Assembly (NCBI RefSeq): GCF_024206475.1 | Contig: NZ_JAMBPR010000033.1 | Span: 1-64,000, forward strand | Source: Paraburkholderia sp. CNPSo 3274 | GTDB lineage: Bacteria; Pseudomonadota; Gammaproteobacteria; Burkholderiales; Burkholderiaceae | Reading direction: 5' to 3' | DNA length: 64,000 bases | Part shown: one piece after another, positions 9,941 through 18,841 of the stretch | Numbering within the stretch: the stretch's first letter is position 1 | Layout of the letters: each line of letters starts with the position of its first letter | Program-made: the position numbers and the translations under genes | The notes under the pieces: model-generated | What the model was told of the DNA's origin: nothing | The model's database searches: none | Seen by the model: the letters and a program-made list of their open reading frames with translations, nothing else

Positions 9941-10591
9941 TCAACCGAGATCGGTGAATACCGAAGCCGCGGACAAACGCGACTTCGGCAGCTTCGCGTT
10001 GAAGTCATCGGCGCTGCGGTAGCCGAGACCGACCACTACGAGCGCGGTGAGGCCCTGCTCGCGCAGGCCCAGTTCCTCGTCGAGCGCCCTGGCGTCGAAG
10101 CCTTCCATCGGGCAGGCGTCGATTTCGAGCGTCGACGCGCCGATCAGCAGCGTGCCGAGCGCGAGATACGCCTGCTTCTCCAACCACGCCGGCAGGTCGT
10201 TGCGCTCGCGATGCAGGTTCACATAGAACGAGCGCGTCTTTTCCTGACCCGCCTTCGCCTCGGCATTGGCGAAGCGGCCGTCCGCTTCTTCCTGTGCGAG
10301 CACTTCGGCGAGGTGCGCTTCGTCCATGTCGGTGCGCACGCACAGCACCACCACGTGCGAGGCACGCGAGACCTTCGGTTCGTTGTACGCGAAACCTTCC
10401 ATGCCCTTGGCGATACGCGCACGCGTGGCGTCGCTTTCCGCCAGCACGAAATGCCACGGCTGCGAGTTCACCGACGAGGGGCTGAAGCGGATCAGCTCCT
10501 TGAGCTCATCGATGACAGCGGCGGGAATCTTGCGGGCGGGATCGAACGCCTTGGTGGCGTGGCGTGCTTTCGCGAAGCGGGTGAGGTTCAA
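9941..10591 (-). CDS. nfsB: NfsB-type oxygen-insensitive nitroreductase / dihydropteridine reductase
   Basis: FMN-dependent NAD(P)H nitroreductase, 216 residues against 217 for E. coli NfsB. The sequence follows NfsB along its length: RHATKAFDP near the start, SPSSVNSQPWHF (FMN contact region), the HVVVLCVRTDMD segment, EEADGRFA, and the C-terminal DFNAKLPKSRL. A TTG start at 10591 gives the family length and has GGAGAAA six bases upstream; the upstream ATG would add 22 unrelated residues. It reduces nitroaromatics and quinones in the cytoplasm. It is transcribed toward the PACE gene 88 bp away and could share its transcript. Confidence 0.88.
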   Translation of the reverse strand: MNLTRFAKARHATKAFDPARKIPAAVIDELKELIRFSPSSVNSQPWHFVLAESDATRARIAKGMEGFAYNEPKVSRASHVVVLCVRTDMDEAHLAEVLAQEEADGRFANAEAKAGQEKTRSFYVNLHRERNDLPAWLEKQAYLALGTLLIGASTLEIDACPMEGFDARALDEELGLREQGLTALVVVGLGYRSADDFNAKLPKSRLSAASVFTDLG

Positions 10592-10785
10592 GCGGTTTTC
10601 TCCATCGTGTGCGGTGGGCCGAGGCTGTACCCGGCAAGGCCGACATCGTACCAGCATGCGACACGGCGCGCGTGCGCTGGCTGCGGGCGCGGTCTGCGCG
10701 CCCAGCGCGCCTGCGCTATGCTTGAAGGCTGGAACCGCCGCGACGGGTCAGCCGCCACGCGCCGCCGCCCGCAAGGAGACCGATC

Positions 10786-11205
10786 ATGCGCCAGGCCATC
10801 CATCATCTGCCGGTGAGCACGCGCACGCGCGGGCTCGTCGAAATCAGCCATGAGGTGCGCGCGTTCGTGCGCGAACAGCGCATCGCCACCGGCTTGCTCA
10901 CCCTCTTTTGCCGCCACACTTCGGCGTCGCTCGTCATCCAGGAAAACGCCGATCCTTCGGTGCGCCGCGATCTCGAACGTTACTTCGAGCAGCTCGCGCC
11001 CGAAGATCCCCAGCGCTACGAGCACGACACCGAAGGCCCCGACGACATGCCCGCGCATTTGCGCACGGCGCTCACGCACACGCAGCTCTCCATTCCGGTC
11101 GAGCACGGCAATCCCGTGCTGGGCACGTGGCAGGGCATCTATGTGTTCGAACATCGGCGCGCGGCGCACACGCGCGATATCGTGCTGCATCTGATCGGCG
11201 AATGA
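10786..11205 (+). CDS. yjbQ: YjbQ family protein (UPF0047)
   Basis: Cytoplasmic protein of 139 residues in the UPF0047/YjbQ family, members of which show weak thiamin-phosphate synthase activity. Family hallmarks are present: the HTSASLVIQENADP segment, the HDTEGPDDMPAH motif with clustered His/Asp residues that bind metal or phosphate, and the GTWQGIYVFEHR stretch near the C-terminus. An AAGGAG-type ribosome site precedes the ATG. The physiological role of the family is unsettled. Confidence 0.88.
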   Translation: MRQAIHHLPVSTRTRGLVEISHEVRAFVREQRIATGLLTLFCRHTSASLVIQENADPSVRRDLERYFEQLAPEDPQRYEHDTEGPDDMPAHLRTALTHTQLSIPVEHGNPVLGTWQGIYVFEHRRAAHTRDIVLHLIGE

Positions 11206-11291
11206 GCGCGTCAGGCGCAGACACGCAAATCCCGTACGCAAGCGCTATGCTTGCGGCTTTCGTTCAACCGACTCACCGAGGGTTGCCCCAA

Positions 11292-12014
11292 ATGAAACAG
11301 TCCGCCGGATCCATGATTTCCTTCACCCGCCCTGACGGCCAGTCGCTCCAGGGTTATCTCGCCAAACCGGAAAAGACCGAAGGCGCGCCCGCCATCGTCG
11401 TGATCCAGGAGTGGTGGGGCTTGAACGACCAGATCCGCGGCGTGGCCGACCGGCTCGCGCAGGCGGGCTACCTCGCGCTCGTGCCCGACCTCTATCGCGG
11501 CAAGAGCACGGTCGAACAGGAAGAGGCCCACCATCTGATGACGGGCCTCGACTTCGCGGACGCCGCCTCGCAGGATGTATTCGGCGCGGTCAACTATCTG
11601 AAGACGCTCACGGACCGCGTGGGCGTGACGGGCTACTGCATGGGCGGTGCGCTCACGCTGCTCGCGGCCACCATGGTCCCGGGCCTTTCGGGCGCCGTGG
11701 TGTGGTACGGCTTCCCGCCGCTCGAATACATCGACGCGAGCAAGATCACCGCGCCCATCCTCGGCCACTTCGCGACCCAGGACCAGGCGTTCAGCATCGA
11801 AACCGTGGCGGAGCTCGAAACGAAGCTCAAGGGTGCCAACGTCGACGTCGAATTCCATCGCTATCTCGCCCACCACGCGTTTGCGAACGAGACCGCCGTG
11901 GGCCCGACCCGCATCGCCATCACGCAGTACGACCCGGTCTGGGCGCAGCTCGCCTGGGACCGGTCGCTGACGTTCTGGGCCCGCACGCTGTGGCCGCAAC
12001 GCGCGGCGCGCTGA
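11292..12014 (+). CDS. Dienelactone hydrolase family protein
   Basis: Alpha/beta-hydrolase of 240 residues. The dienelactone-hydrolase triad is recognisable: Cys116 in GYCMGG, Asp164 in ATQDQAF, His195 in LAHHAF, with Glu40 in IQEWWGLN positioned as in DLH. The start at 11292 is chosen because the frame upstream overlaps yjbQ and lacks family sequence. The natural substrate is unknown; true chlorocatechol-pathway enzymes sit in catabolic operons, and no such genes are nearby, so a general carboxymethylenebutenolidase-like role is only an inference. Confidence 0.88.
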   Translation: MKQSAGSMISFTRPDGQSLQGYLAKPEKTEGAPAIVVIQEWWGLNDQIRGVADRLAQAGYLALVPDLYRGKSTVEQEEAHHLMTGLDFADAASQDVFGAVNYLKTLTDRVGVTGYCMGGALTLLAATMVPGLSGAVVWYGFPPLEYIDASKITAPILGHFATQDQAFSIETVAELETKLKGANVDVEFHRYLAHHAFANETAVGPTRIAITQYDPVWAQLAWDRSLTFWARTLWPQRAAR

Positions 12015-12139
12015 AGCGCTGACAGCGGCCCGCGCCAACGCGCGGATCTGTCGTAGAATCGGCGTCGCCCCGCCTCGCGCGGGCGACGCCGATTTGCATT
12101 GCAGCGCCTTCGTTCCTCTCACGCTTTCGCGGAGACTCC

Positions 12140-12913
12140 ATGACGCCGCTCATCCTCCAGCGCCCCGCGCTTTTATTCATCGTGCTGATCGTGGTGCTGC
12201 CGCTTGCCGCCTGGCTAGGCACGAGCGTACTGCACCGATACCTGCCGCTCGCCGAGGAGGCGCGCGAGAACTACAAGATCGTGCAGGGCGCGACGCTCAC
12301 GCTGCTCGCGCTCTTGATCGGCTTCACGCTCTCGATGGCCGTGAACCGCTACGACCAGCGCAAGAACCTGGAGGAAGAGGAAGCCAACGCGATCGGCACG
12401 GAGTACCTGCGCGCCGAGCTCCTTGGCGGCGAGGCGGCTGACCAGACCAAGGCGCTGCTTGCGCGCTACCTTCAGGCGCGCATCCACTTCTACGTCGTGC
12501 ACGACGCCGGCGCACTCGATCAGATCAACCGCACCACCGGCGAGCTCCAGACGCAGCTCTGGACGAGCGTGCGCGATGCCGCGAAGGCGCAGCCGAATCC
12601 GGTGATGGCGCTCGTGGTCGCCGGCATGAACGACGTCATCAACGCCCAGGGCTACGCACAGGCCGCGTGGATCAACCGCATTCCCGTCGCCGCGTGGGCG
12701 CTGATGATCGTGATCGCCATCTTCAGCAACCTGTTGCAGGGTTACGGCGCGCACGGCCAGGTCGGCCGGCGCGTGCTGCTGCTCGTCCTGCCCATTACGG
12801 TGACGCTTTCGCTCACGCTCATCGGCGATATCGACAGCCCGCGCGGCGGCTTGATCCGCGTCGCGCCGCTCAATCTGTTGAGCCTTGCGCAATCCATTCC
12901 TGCCAATCCCTAA
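12140..12913 (+). CDS. DUF4239 / bestrophin-like membrane protein
   Basis: Integral membrane protein of 257 residues. There are two N-terminal helices, a soluble middle with a conserved-looking MAVNRYDQRKNLEEEEANAI segment (the region DUF4239 proteins share), and two C-terminal helices around residues 178-200 and 210-230, giving a 2+2 arrangement. The family is described as bestrophin-like and its transport role is unproven. It is preceded by GGAGAC before the ATG and followed after 46 bp by a cupin gene that could be cotranscribed. Confidence 0.72.
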   Translation: MTPLILQRPALLFIVLIVVLPLAAWLGTSVLHRYLPLAEEARENYKIVQGATLTLLALLIGFTLSMAVNRYDQRKNLEEEEANAIGTEYLRAELLGGEAADQTKALLARYLQARIHFYVVHDAGALDQINRTTGELQTQLWTSVRDAAKAQPNPVMALVVAGMNDVINAQGYAQAAWINRIPVAAWALMIVIAIFSNLLQGYGAHGQVGRRVLLLVLPITVTLSLTLIGDIDSPRGGLIRVAPLNLLSLAQSIPANP

Positions 12914-12959
12914 GGCCCGTCCCGCGGCGCCGCACGATCACGCCAGAGCCCGTACAGCC

Positions 12960-13271
12960 ATGAAAGTCATCCGTTCGAAAGCCTTCACCGCCACCCGCCC
13001 CTGGGGCGCGCTCGACATCGCCAACATGAACGGCACCACGGTGCGCCTGCACTGGACCGACCAGCCGTACCAATGGCACGTCAACGATGGCGAGGAAGTG
13101 TTCGCCGTGCTCGACGGCGTGGTCGACATGCATTACCGCGAAGGCGGCGCGGAGCAGGTCGCGGTGCTCGAAGCCCGCGACGTGTTCTTCGCGGGCGTGG
13201 GCTGCGAGCATGTCGCGCATCCGCGCGGCGAGGCGCGCATTCTCGTGGTCGAGCGCGAAGGTAGCGTGTAG
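12960..13271 (+). CDS. Cupin-domain protein
   Basis: Single-domain cupin of 103 residues. The first cupin motif is seen as WHVNDGEEVFAVLDG (metal-ligand His and Glu positions), followed by the second motif around EARDVFFAGVGCEHVAHP. The start MKVIRSKAF is chosen because upstream codons overlap intergenic sequence with no ribosome site of their own. Such proteins often bind a metal and a small carboxylate; the ligand here cannot be told. Confidence 0.82.
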   Translation: MKVIRSKAFTATRPWGALDIANMNGTTVRLHWTDQPYQWHVNDGEEVFAVLDGVVDMHYREGGAEQVAVLEARDVFFAGVGCEHVAHPRGEARILVVEREGSV

Positions 13272-13420
13272 CAGCGTGTAAGCCGTGCCTTGCGGCGAAA
13301 AGACGGCGCGCGCCATTTCCACTAAACTTGGCGGCCTGACTCCACTCCCGCTTTTCGATCAGGCCGCGGCGCGCCAAGCACGGCCCGCGCCCCGCCGCTG
13401 AAGGACTTCAAGGACCCCGC

Positions 13421-14125
13421 ATGAACGACCTATCCGCATTTCCCATCACCCGCAAGTGGCCAGCGCTTCACCCCGAGCGCATCCAGCTCTATTCGCTGCC
13501 CACGCCCAATGGCGTCAAGGTCTCGATCATGCTGGAGGAAAGCGGCCTGCCTTATGAGCCGCATCTGGTGCGCTTCGACTCGAACGACCAGATGTCGCCG
13601 GAATTCCTCTCGCTGAACCCCAACAACAAGATTCCCGCGATCCTCGATCCGAACGGCCCGGGCGGCGAACCGCTCGCGCTCTTCGAATCGGGCGCGATCC
13701 TCATCTATCTCGCCGACAAGTGCGGCCGCTTCCTCGCCCGCGAAGGCGCGGCGCGCTACGAGACGATCCAGTGGGTCATGTTCCAGATGGGCGGCATTGG
13801 ACCGATGTTCGGCCAGGTGGGCTTCTTCTACAAGTTCGCGGGCAAGGACTACGAGGACAAGCGTCCGCGCGACCGCTACGTCGCCGAGTCGCGGCGCCTG
13901 CTCGCCGTGCTCGACCAGCGTCTAGAGGGGCGCAAGTGGATCATGGGCGACGAGTACACCATCGCCGACATCGCCACGTTTGGTTGGGTGCGCAACCTTG
14001 TTGGCTTCTACGAGGCCGGCGACCTCGTGGGTTACGCCGATTTCAAAAACGTCGCGCGCGTGCTCGCGGCATTCGTCGCGCGGCCGGCGGTCGAGCGCGG
14101 GCTCAACATTCCGCCGCGCGGCTAA
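13421..14125 (+). CDS. yfcG: Glutathione S-transferase, YfcG/nu-like
   Basis: Cytoplasmic GST of 234 residues with an N-terminal thioredoxin-like domain and an all-helical C-terminal domain. The segment TPNGVKVSIMLEE matches the YfcG/YghU active-site region, NNKIPAI holds the cis-proline, and FESGAILIYLA carries the Glu-Ser pair that binds the glutathione gamma-glutamyl group. WIMGDEYTIADIA is the C-terminal N-capping motif. Family members are disulfide-bond reductases and peroxidases. The gene symbol marks similarity rather than proven orthology. Confidence 0.88.
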   Translation: MNDLSAFPITRKWPALHPERIQLYSLPTPNGVKVSIMLEESGLPYEPHLVRFDSNDQMSPEFLSLNPNNKIPAILDPNGPGGEPLALFESGAILIYLADKCGRFLAREGAARYETIQWVMFQMGGIGPMFGQVGFFYKFAGKDYEDKRPRDRYVAESRRLLAVLDQRLEGRKWIMGDEYTIADIATFGWVRNLVGFYEAGDLVGYADFKNVARVLAAFVARPAVERGLNIPPRG

Positions 14126-14138
14126 AGCGCCCGGCGCG

Positions 14139-14798
14139 TCATTGCGGCGCCGCTTTCACACGCGCCGCGACCGAGTCGGCCACTTCGGCCGCCGCGCGGT
14201 CCACGTTCTTGCGGTCATCGGCGCGTGCAAGCACGAATTTGGCTGCCGCAACATAAGGATTGAGCGCGATTGCCGCGCCGGCGCCCGGCTTCGCGTGGCT
14301 CGACTCGCTGTCGATCACCTGATAAAGCGGCTGCGGCGCCTGAGTGGCGAGGTTGTCCACGGCTACCGCCAGCTCGATCTGGCTCGCGCCCGAGCCGAAA
14401 CCCACTACCGCGCGCCGCATACTGTTGCCTTCGTCCACGCTCAAGAATACGCCGCGCACCAGCCAGCCTTGCGCGGGTAGTGGCGTGCCGCTCGGCAGGC
14501 GGCGCGCGTCGAGGCCCTTCTCGCGCAGGTCGTTCACCAGCGCATCGGCCAGTTTCGTGACGACTTGACCGGCCTGCTGCTGCGGGTCGCGATGACGCAA
14601 CAGCGGCCTTGGCAGCAAGCCGCCCATGTGCTCGCGCGCATTCTCCACAGGATTCGAATCCTGCTTGACGTTGGCCGCATCGAGTTCGAAGTCCGTCACG
14701 TAGACGAGCGGCGCGCCCGGTTGCTGAGCCGCGGCTAGCGGCGCGAACGCGCACAGGCAGAGTGACGCGACCAGGTTCCAGCTCCATTGCATTTTCAT
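14139..14798 (-). CDS. Secreted DUF4410-like protein
   Basis: Exported protein of 219 residues. The start at 14798 is supported by GGGAG six bases upstream and gives a compact signal peptide (a Lys-containing N-terminus, then a hydrophobic core, cleavage near PLAAAQQP). The mature part has a pattern seen in DUF4410 proteins: VTDFELD near the start, a variable region, LREKGLDARRL, and a GFGSGASQIELAV stretch with small-residue glycine motif. Function is unknown; such proteins are thought to be envelope-associated. It lies convergent with the GST gene 13 bp away. Confidence 0.6.
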   Translation of the reverse strand: MKMQWSWNLVASLCLCAFAPLAAAQQPGAPLVYVTDFELDAANVKQDSNPVENAREHMGGLLPRPLLRHRDPQQQAGQVVTKLADALVNDLREKGLDARRLPSGTPLPAQGWLVRGVFLSVDEGNSMRRAVVGFGSGASQIELAVAVDNLATQAPQPLYQVIDSESSHAKPGAGAAIALNPYVAAAKFVLARADDRKNVDRAAAEVADSVAARVKAAPQ

Positions 14799-14861
14799 TG
14801 CAAGCTCCCGTAGGTTCATCATCCATTCATTCATGCCGTGGCCGCGCGTGCGGCACGGCCA

Positions 14862-15479
14862 TCAACCGTCGATCAGCCCGAGGCGCGCCAGGTCGCTCGC
14901 GAGCGAATCGGCTTCGACGAAGTGGCACGCTTGCAACCCCGCGTCGAGCGCGCCCGTGACGTTCGCTTCGCTGTCGTCGATGAAAAGCGTTTCCTGCGGC
15001 TGTGCGCCGAGTTGTGCCACGCAGCCAAGGTAGGTCTGCGCGGCCGGCTTGACCGCGCCGAACGTCGCCGACGAATAGATCTGCGAACCGAAAAGCCGCG
15101 CAACGGGCGGATTCAGATAGTCGAGGTGATGCGTGACGAGCGAGCAGTTGTTGGTCAGCACAGCGATGCGGCATCGCGCGGCCACACGCTGCGCCAGCGC
15201 GAGCGCCGCCTCGTTCGGCGTGATCGACGCGCGCCGCGCAGCGAGCCACACGTCGCGGCCCACCTCACATCCGAGCATCGCGCCTAGCGCGCGCAGATAA
15301 GCGTCGGGGTCGAGCTCACCCGCGTCGGCACGCGCTTCGAGACCCGATCCCCAGATCGCGTGACGCACCGTTGCGGGCGGCGCGCCAGTGGCGGCCGCGA
15401 GGCTCGCAACGCGCGCGTCGCGATCGTAGTGGGACAGCACGCCTTCCATGTCGAACAGGACTACGCCGATCGCCGCCAT
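14862..15479 (-). CDS. HAD-superfamily hydrolase
   Basis: Cytoplasmic HAD phosphatase-like protein of 205 residues. Motif I appears as VVLFDMEGVL, so the usual second aspartate (DxD) is a glutamate; motif II is VLTNN, motif III has GAVKPAAQTY with the conserved Lys-Pro, and motif IV is FIDDSEANV. The order and spacing match subfamily I HADs. The start at 15479 has GGGAGCGG upstream and begins just before motif I. Substrate is unknown. The Asp-to-Glu change in motif I may alter catalysis and sets it apart from plain phosphatases. Confidence 0.82.
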   Translation of the reverse strand: MAAIGVVLFDMEGVLSHYDRDARVASLAAATGAPPATVRHAIWGSGLEARADAGELDPDAYLRALGAMLGCEVGRDVWLAARRASITPNEAALALAQRVAARCRIAVLTNNCSLVTHHLDYLNPPVARLFGSQIYSSATFGAVKPAAQTYLGCVAQLGAQPQETLFIDDSEANVTGALDAGLQACHFVEADSLASDLARLGLIDG

Positions 15480-15636
15480 CTGCCGCTCCCGCCACGAATT
15501 GTCCAACTGCGGTCCCACTGCGTCCGCTGCCGATCATACCGCCGGGTCGCACCAGGCGGCGCGCGAGCAGGCACAAGCGCGGCACTCCATGATCGCGCCC
15601 CGAAACCGTCAATCGATTTTCGGTAAACTGGAACGC

Positions 15637-15897
15637 ATGGACACCTGCCGTTATTGCGGAAAACTGCGCGACGAATGGGATTGCCACGGCCCAGCGTGCC
15701 GCCAGGCGATCGCGCAGGCGCTGCGCCGCCAGCGCAAGGGGCTGCCGATGGTGGCGAACGTCATCCGTAACGAAATCCCCGCCGACGCCACCACCGGCCA
15801 GATCATCACCGTGCTTTCGCGCCAACGCCAGCGCGCGCGGCGCGGCAACGAGGAACGCCGCGAGCGCAAGGCGCTCGATATCCCGGAAAGCGAGTAA
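15637..15897 (+). CDS. Small Cys-containing hypothetical protein
   Basis: Predicted protein of 86 residues starting MDTCRYCGK. An N-terminal CxxC ... C ... C pattern (Cys4, Cys7, Cys16, Cys21) could bind zinc, followed by a basic Gln/Arg-rich helix. It is divergent from the HAD gene. The start at 15637 is preferred because the zinc-knuckle opens the protein and an upstream extension runs through intergenic sequence. Not recognised as a named family. Confidence 0.55.
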   Translation: MDTCRYCGKLRDEWDCHGPACRQAIAQALRRQRKGLPMVANVIRNEIPADATTGQIITVLSRQRQRARRGNEERRERKALDIPESE

Positions 15898-15915
15898 GGC
15901 ACTCGCGGAACCGGC

Positions 15916-16878
15916 TTAGCGCCGGCTCTCCTGCTCGTTTACAGGCGCGGAAATGCCGATGCGCGCGAACGTTTCCTCCAGATGATTCACGCACACGCGC
16001 ACTTTCGCGGACTGCGCGAGGCGCGCTGGGTACACCGCCCAGACATTGGCCGGCTGCGTCACGCTGGGCAGCACGCGCTGCAAGCGCCCGCTCTCCAGCA
16101 ATGGCGCGACATCCCACATCGAGCGCAGCACGATGCCGCGGCCCGCCAGCGCCCACTGCACCGCCACCTCGCCGTGATTGGTCGAGAGCGGCCCCGCCAC
16201 CTTCACCGAAACCGATTCGCCATGCGCGTGCAGGCGCCATACGCCGAACGGATGATCGCGCTCCTTGATCGCGAGACACGCGTGCTCAGCGAGATCGGCG
16301 ACCTCCTGTGGCGCGCCGCGCCGCGCGAGATACGCGGGCGCGGCGCATAGCACGCGATAGTTCGTGGCGAGACGCCGCGCGATCAGATGACCGGCGATCT
16401 CGTCGCCGATACGCACATCGAGATCGAAGCCCTCGCCCGCCACATCGACGAGCCGGTCGAACAGTTCGAGGCGCACGCTCAGTTGCGGATAACGCTCGGA
16501 AAGCCCGGCGAGCGCGGGCGCGACGAAGTTGCGGCCAAAGCCGAAGCTGCTCGACACGCGCAGCGTGCCGCGCGGAATGCGGCGCGTGGTGGAGACGTCG
16601 TCCACGAGCCGCTCGACGTCGTCGAGGATCTTGCCGGCCGACGCATAGACCCGCTCGCCCGCCTCCGTCATCGCGACGCGCCGCGTCGAGCGGTGCAACA
16701 GGCGCGTGCCGAGGCGCGCCTCGAGCACGCCCACGCGCTTGCTCACATAGGCCGGCGACGCCGCAAGCGCTTCGGCCGCCGCGCTGAAGCTCGCCTTGCG
16801 CGCGACCATGCAGAACACGCGCAAGTCGTCGAGCTCCGGCGACGCGACGGATTTCGGCGCTTTCGGTGCGTCCGGCAT
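15916..16878 (-). CDS. dmlR: LysR-type regulator, DmlR-like
   Basis: LysR-family activator of 320 residues. The winged-helix domain covers about residues 18-75 (ASFSAAAEALAASPAYVSKR), followed by the effector domain. Long stretches match E. coli DmlR (YeaT), notably SSFGFGR, ELFDR, CAAPAYL, the KERD motif, QWALAGRGI and LRSMWDV. It starts 5 bp after the D-malate dehydrogenase stop on the same strand, so the two form a transcription unit. In E. coli dmlR is divergent from dmlA, so this arrangement is unusual. D-malate or meso-tartrate response is inferred from the neighbour. Confidence 0.87.
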   Translation of the reverse strand: MPDAPKAPKSVASPELDDLRVFCMVARKASFSAAAEALAASPAYVSKRVGVLEARLGTRLLHRSTRRVAMTEAGERVYASAGKILDDVERLVDDVSTTRRIPRGTLRVSSSFGFGRNFVAPALAGLSERYPQLSVRLELFDRLVDVAGEGFDLDVRIGDEIAGHLIARRLATNYRVLCAAPAYLARRGAPQEVADLAEHACLAIKERDHPFGVWRLHAHGESVSVKVAGPLSTNHGEVAVQWALAGRGIVLRSMWDVAPLLESGRLQRVLPSVTQPANVWAVYPARLAQSAKVRVCVNHLEETFARIGISAPVNEQESRR

Positions 16879-16883
16879 GTGCG

Positions 16884-17963
16884 TCACAGCGCGGCGGCTA
16901 CCGCTTCGCCCAGCGCAGTCGTGTTCGCCGTGCCGCCCATGTCGGGCGTGCGCGGGCCTTCCAACAGCACCTTCTCGATGGCCTGCATGATCGCATCGTG
17001 CGCGGCCTTGTATTGCGCGTCGCCGTTGCCGAGGAAGTCGAGCATCATCGCGCCCGACCAGATCATCGCGATGGGGTTGGCGATCTTCTTGCCGAAGATG
17101 TCGGGCGCGGAGCCATGCACCGGCTCGAACAGCGAGGGAAACTTGCGCTCGGGATTCAGGTTCGCCGAAGCGGCCAGACCGATCGTGCCCGTGCACGCGG
17201 GGCCGAGATCCGAAAGTATGTCGCCGAACAGGTTCGACGCGACGACCACGTCGAAGCGGTCGGGCTGCAGCACGAAACGCGCGCACAGAATATCGATGTG
17301 CTGCTTGTCCCACTTCACGTCGGGATACGTCTGCGCCATCGCCGCCACGCGCTCGTCCCAGTACGGCATGCTGATCGAAATGCCGTTGGACTTCGTGGCC
17401 GCCGTGAGTTTCTTGCGTCCGCGCTGGTTCGCGAGTTCGAACGCGTACTTGAGAATGCGGTCCACGCCCTGGCGCGTGAACACCGACTCCTGCAACACGA
17501 ACTCGCGCTCAGTGCCTTCGAACATCTTGCCGCCCACCGAGCTGTACTCGCCCTCGGTGTTCTCGCGCACCACGAGAAAGTCGATGTCGCCAGGCTTGCG
17601 GTTGGCGAGCGGACACGGCACGCCAGGCAGCAGACGCACCGGACGCAGGTTCACGTACTGGTCGAACTCGCGGCGGAACTTCAGGAGCGAGCCCCACAGC
17701 GAAATGTGATCGGGCACCTTGTCGGGCCAGCCGACCGCGCCGAAATAGATCGCATCGAAACCCTTGAGCGTGGCGAACCAGTCGTCGGGCATCATCTTGC
17801 CGTGCTGCAGGTAGTAGTCGCAGCTCGCCCAGTCGAAATGCGTGAATTCGAGCTTCAGGCCGAACTTCGCGGCCGCCGCCTCGACGACGCGCACGCCCTC
17901 GGGCATCACTTCCTGGCCAATGCCGTCGCCGGCAATGGCGGCGATTCTGAATGTCTTGCTCAT
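16884..17963 (-). CDS. dmlA: D-malate / tartrate dehydrogenase (decarboxylating)
   Basis: NAD-dependent beta-decarboxylating dehydrogenase of 359 residues, oxidising D-malate to pyruvate and CO2 with activity possible on tartrate and isopropylmalate. It shares near-identical runs with E. coli DmlA (YeaU): YFGAVGWPD, HISLWGSLLKFRREFDQYV, NLRPVRL, VVRENTEGEYSS, ATKSNG and SNLFGDILSDLGPACTGTIG. Metal-binding aspartates lie in the last motif. The start MSKTFRIAAI at 17963 has GGAGAACG upstream; the frame extends further but through untranslated sequence. It is cotranscribed with the dmlR-like gene. Confidence 0.92.
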   Translation of the reverse strand: MSKTFRIAAIAGDGIGQEVMPEGVRVVEAAAAKFGLKLEFTHFDWASCDYYLQHGKMMPDDWFATLKGFDAIYFGAVGWPDKVPDHISLWGSLLKFRREFDQYVNLRPVRLLPGVPCPLANRKPGDIDFLVVRENTEGEYSSVGGKMFEGTEREFVLQESVFTRQGVDRILKYAFELANQRGRKKLTAATKSNGISISMPYWDERVAAMAQTYPDVKWDKQHIDILCARFVLQPDRFDVVVASNLFGDILSDLGPACTGTIGLAASANLNPERKFPSLFEPVHGSAPDIFGKKIANPIAMIWSGAMMLDFLGNGDAQYKAAHDAIMQAIEKVLLEGPRTPDMGGTANTTALGEAVAAAL

Positions 17964-18216
17964 GTCGCGTTCTCCGTTTCTGTGCTGATTCTGTCCTGAT
18001 GCGCCAGCATGCCTGAAAACCCGCCCGCGACCAGCCCCGCAGGCGTGGATAGATTCAACACGAAACGTGAATAATCGCACGAGGGCGCGCCACGGTCCAT
18101 GGACGAGCCGTGTTCAGCGCCCGGCGATTTCCTGCCGATGGCCGATCTCGCCTAAACTCACGGTTGGCTCCACCGCGCCTTTCGCTGGAACGGCGCTTAT
18201 CCTGATCGACCGACTT

Positions 18217-18714
18217 ATGTTCTCGCTTTCCGACACCCTTCCCTCCGACAAACCCGCCCTCTACGAATCGCTGACCGCGCAGGCGCGCTCGCTGATCGAA
18301 GGCGAAACCGACGTCATCGCGAACGCCGCGAACTTCGCTTCGCTCGTGTTTCATTCGCTCGAAGGCCTGAACTGGGCGGGCTTTTATTCGTTCGACGGCA
18401 CCGAACTCGTGGTCGGTCCGTTCCAGGGCAAACCGGCGTGCGTGCGCATTCCCCTGGGCAAGGGCGTATGCGGCACGGCGGCGGCCACGCGGCAAACGCA
18501 GGTGGTGCGCGACGTGCACGCGTTCGCGGGACACATTGCGTGCGATTCGGCTTCGCAGTCGGAAATCGTCGTGCCCCTCGTCACGCCGGACGGCGAGCTG
18601 ATCGGCGTGTGGGACGTGGACAGCCCGCATCTCGCGCGCTTCGACGAAGAGGACGCGAAAGGCATGGAATTGCTGTGCCGCACGTTCATCGAGTACGGCA
18701 TGAAGCGTCGCTAA
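18217..18714 (+). CDS. msrC: Free methionine-R-sulfoxide reductase (GAF-type)
   Basis: GAF-domain enzyme of 165 residues that reduces free L-methionine-R-sulfoxide in the cytoplasm. All three cysteines needed for fRMsr chemistry are present: Cys75 (KPACVRIP), Cys85 (GKGVCGTA) and Cys109 (HIACDSAS). LEGLNWAGFY and IGVWDVDSP are family landmarks. An upstream in-frame extension exists but the family length supports 18217. Confidence 0.92.
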   Translation: MFSLSDTLPSDKPALYESLTAQARSLIEGETDVIANAANFASLVFHSLEGLNWAGFYSFDGTELVVGPFQGKPACVRIPLGKGVCGTAAATRQTQVVRDVHAFAGHIACDSASQSEIVVPLVTPDGELIGVWDVDSPHLARFDEEDAKGMELLCRTFIEYGMKRR

Positions 18715-18841
18715 GCGTTGTTAAGCGCGGCTAAAACCCCGTTCAGGCGCGTTGCCCGATGTCTGCGGCAGCGCGCCGTGGTTGGACCGGTAGACACGCC
18801 GCATCATCCCGAGTGGGCGACCTGAATCGCTCGACACGTCC

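Noticed and set aside
10908..11292. Long N-terminal extension of the dienelactone hydrolase
   Set aside because: The frame overlaps yjbQ, is Arg/His-rich, and lacks a ribosome site; family length supports 11292.
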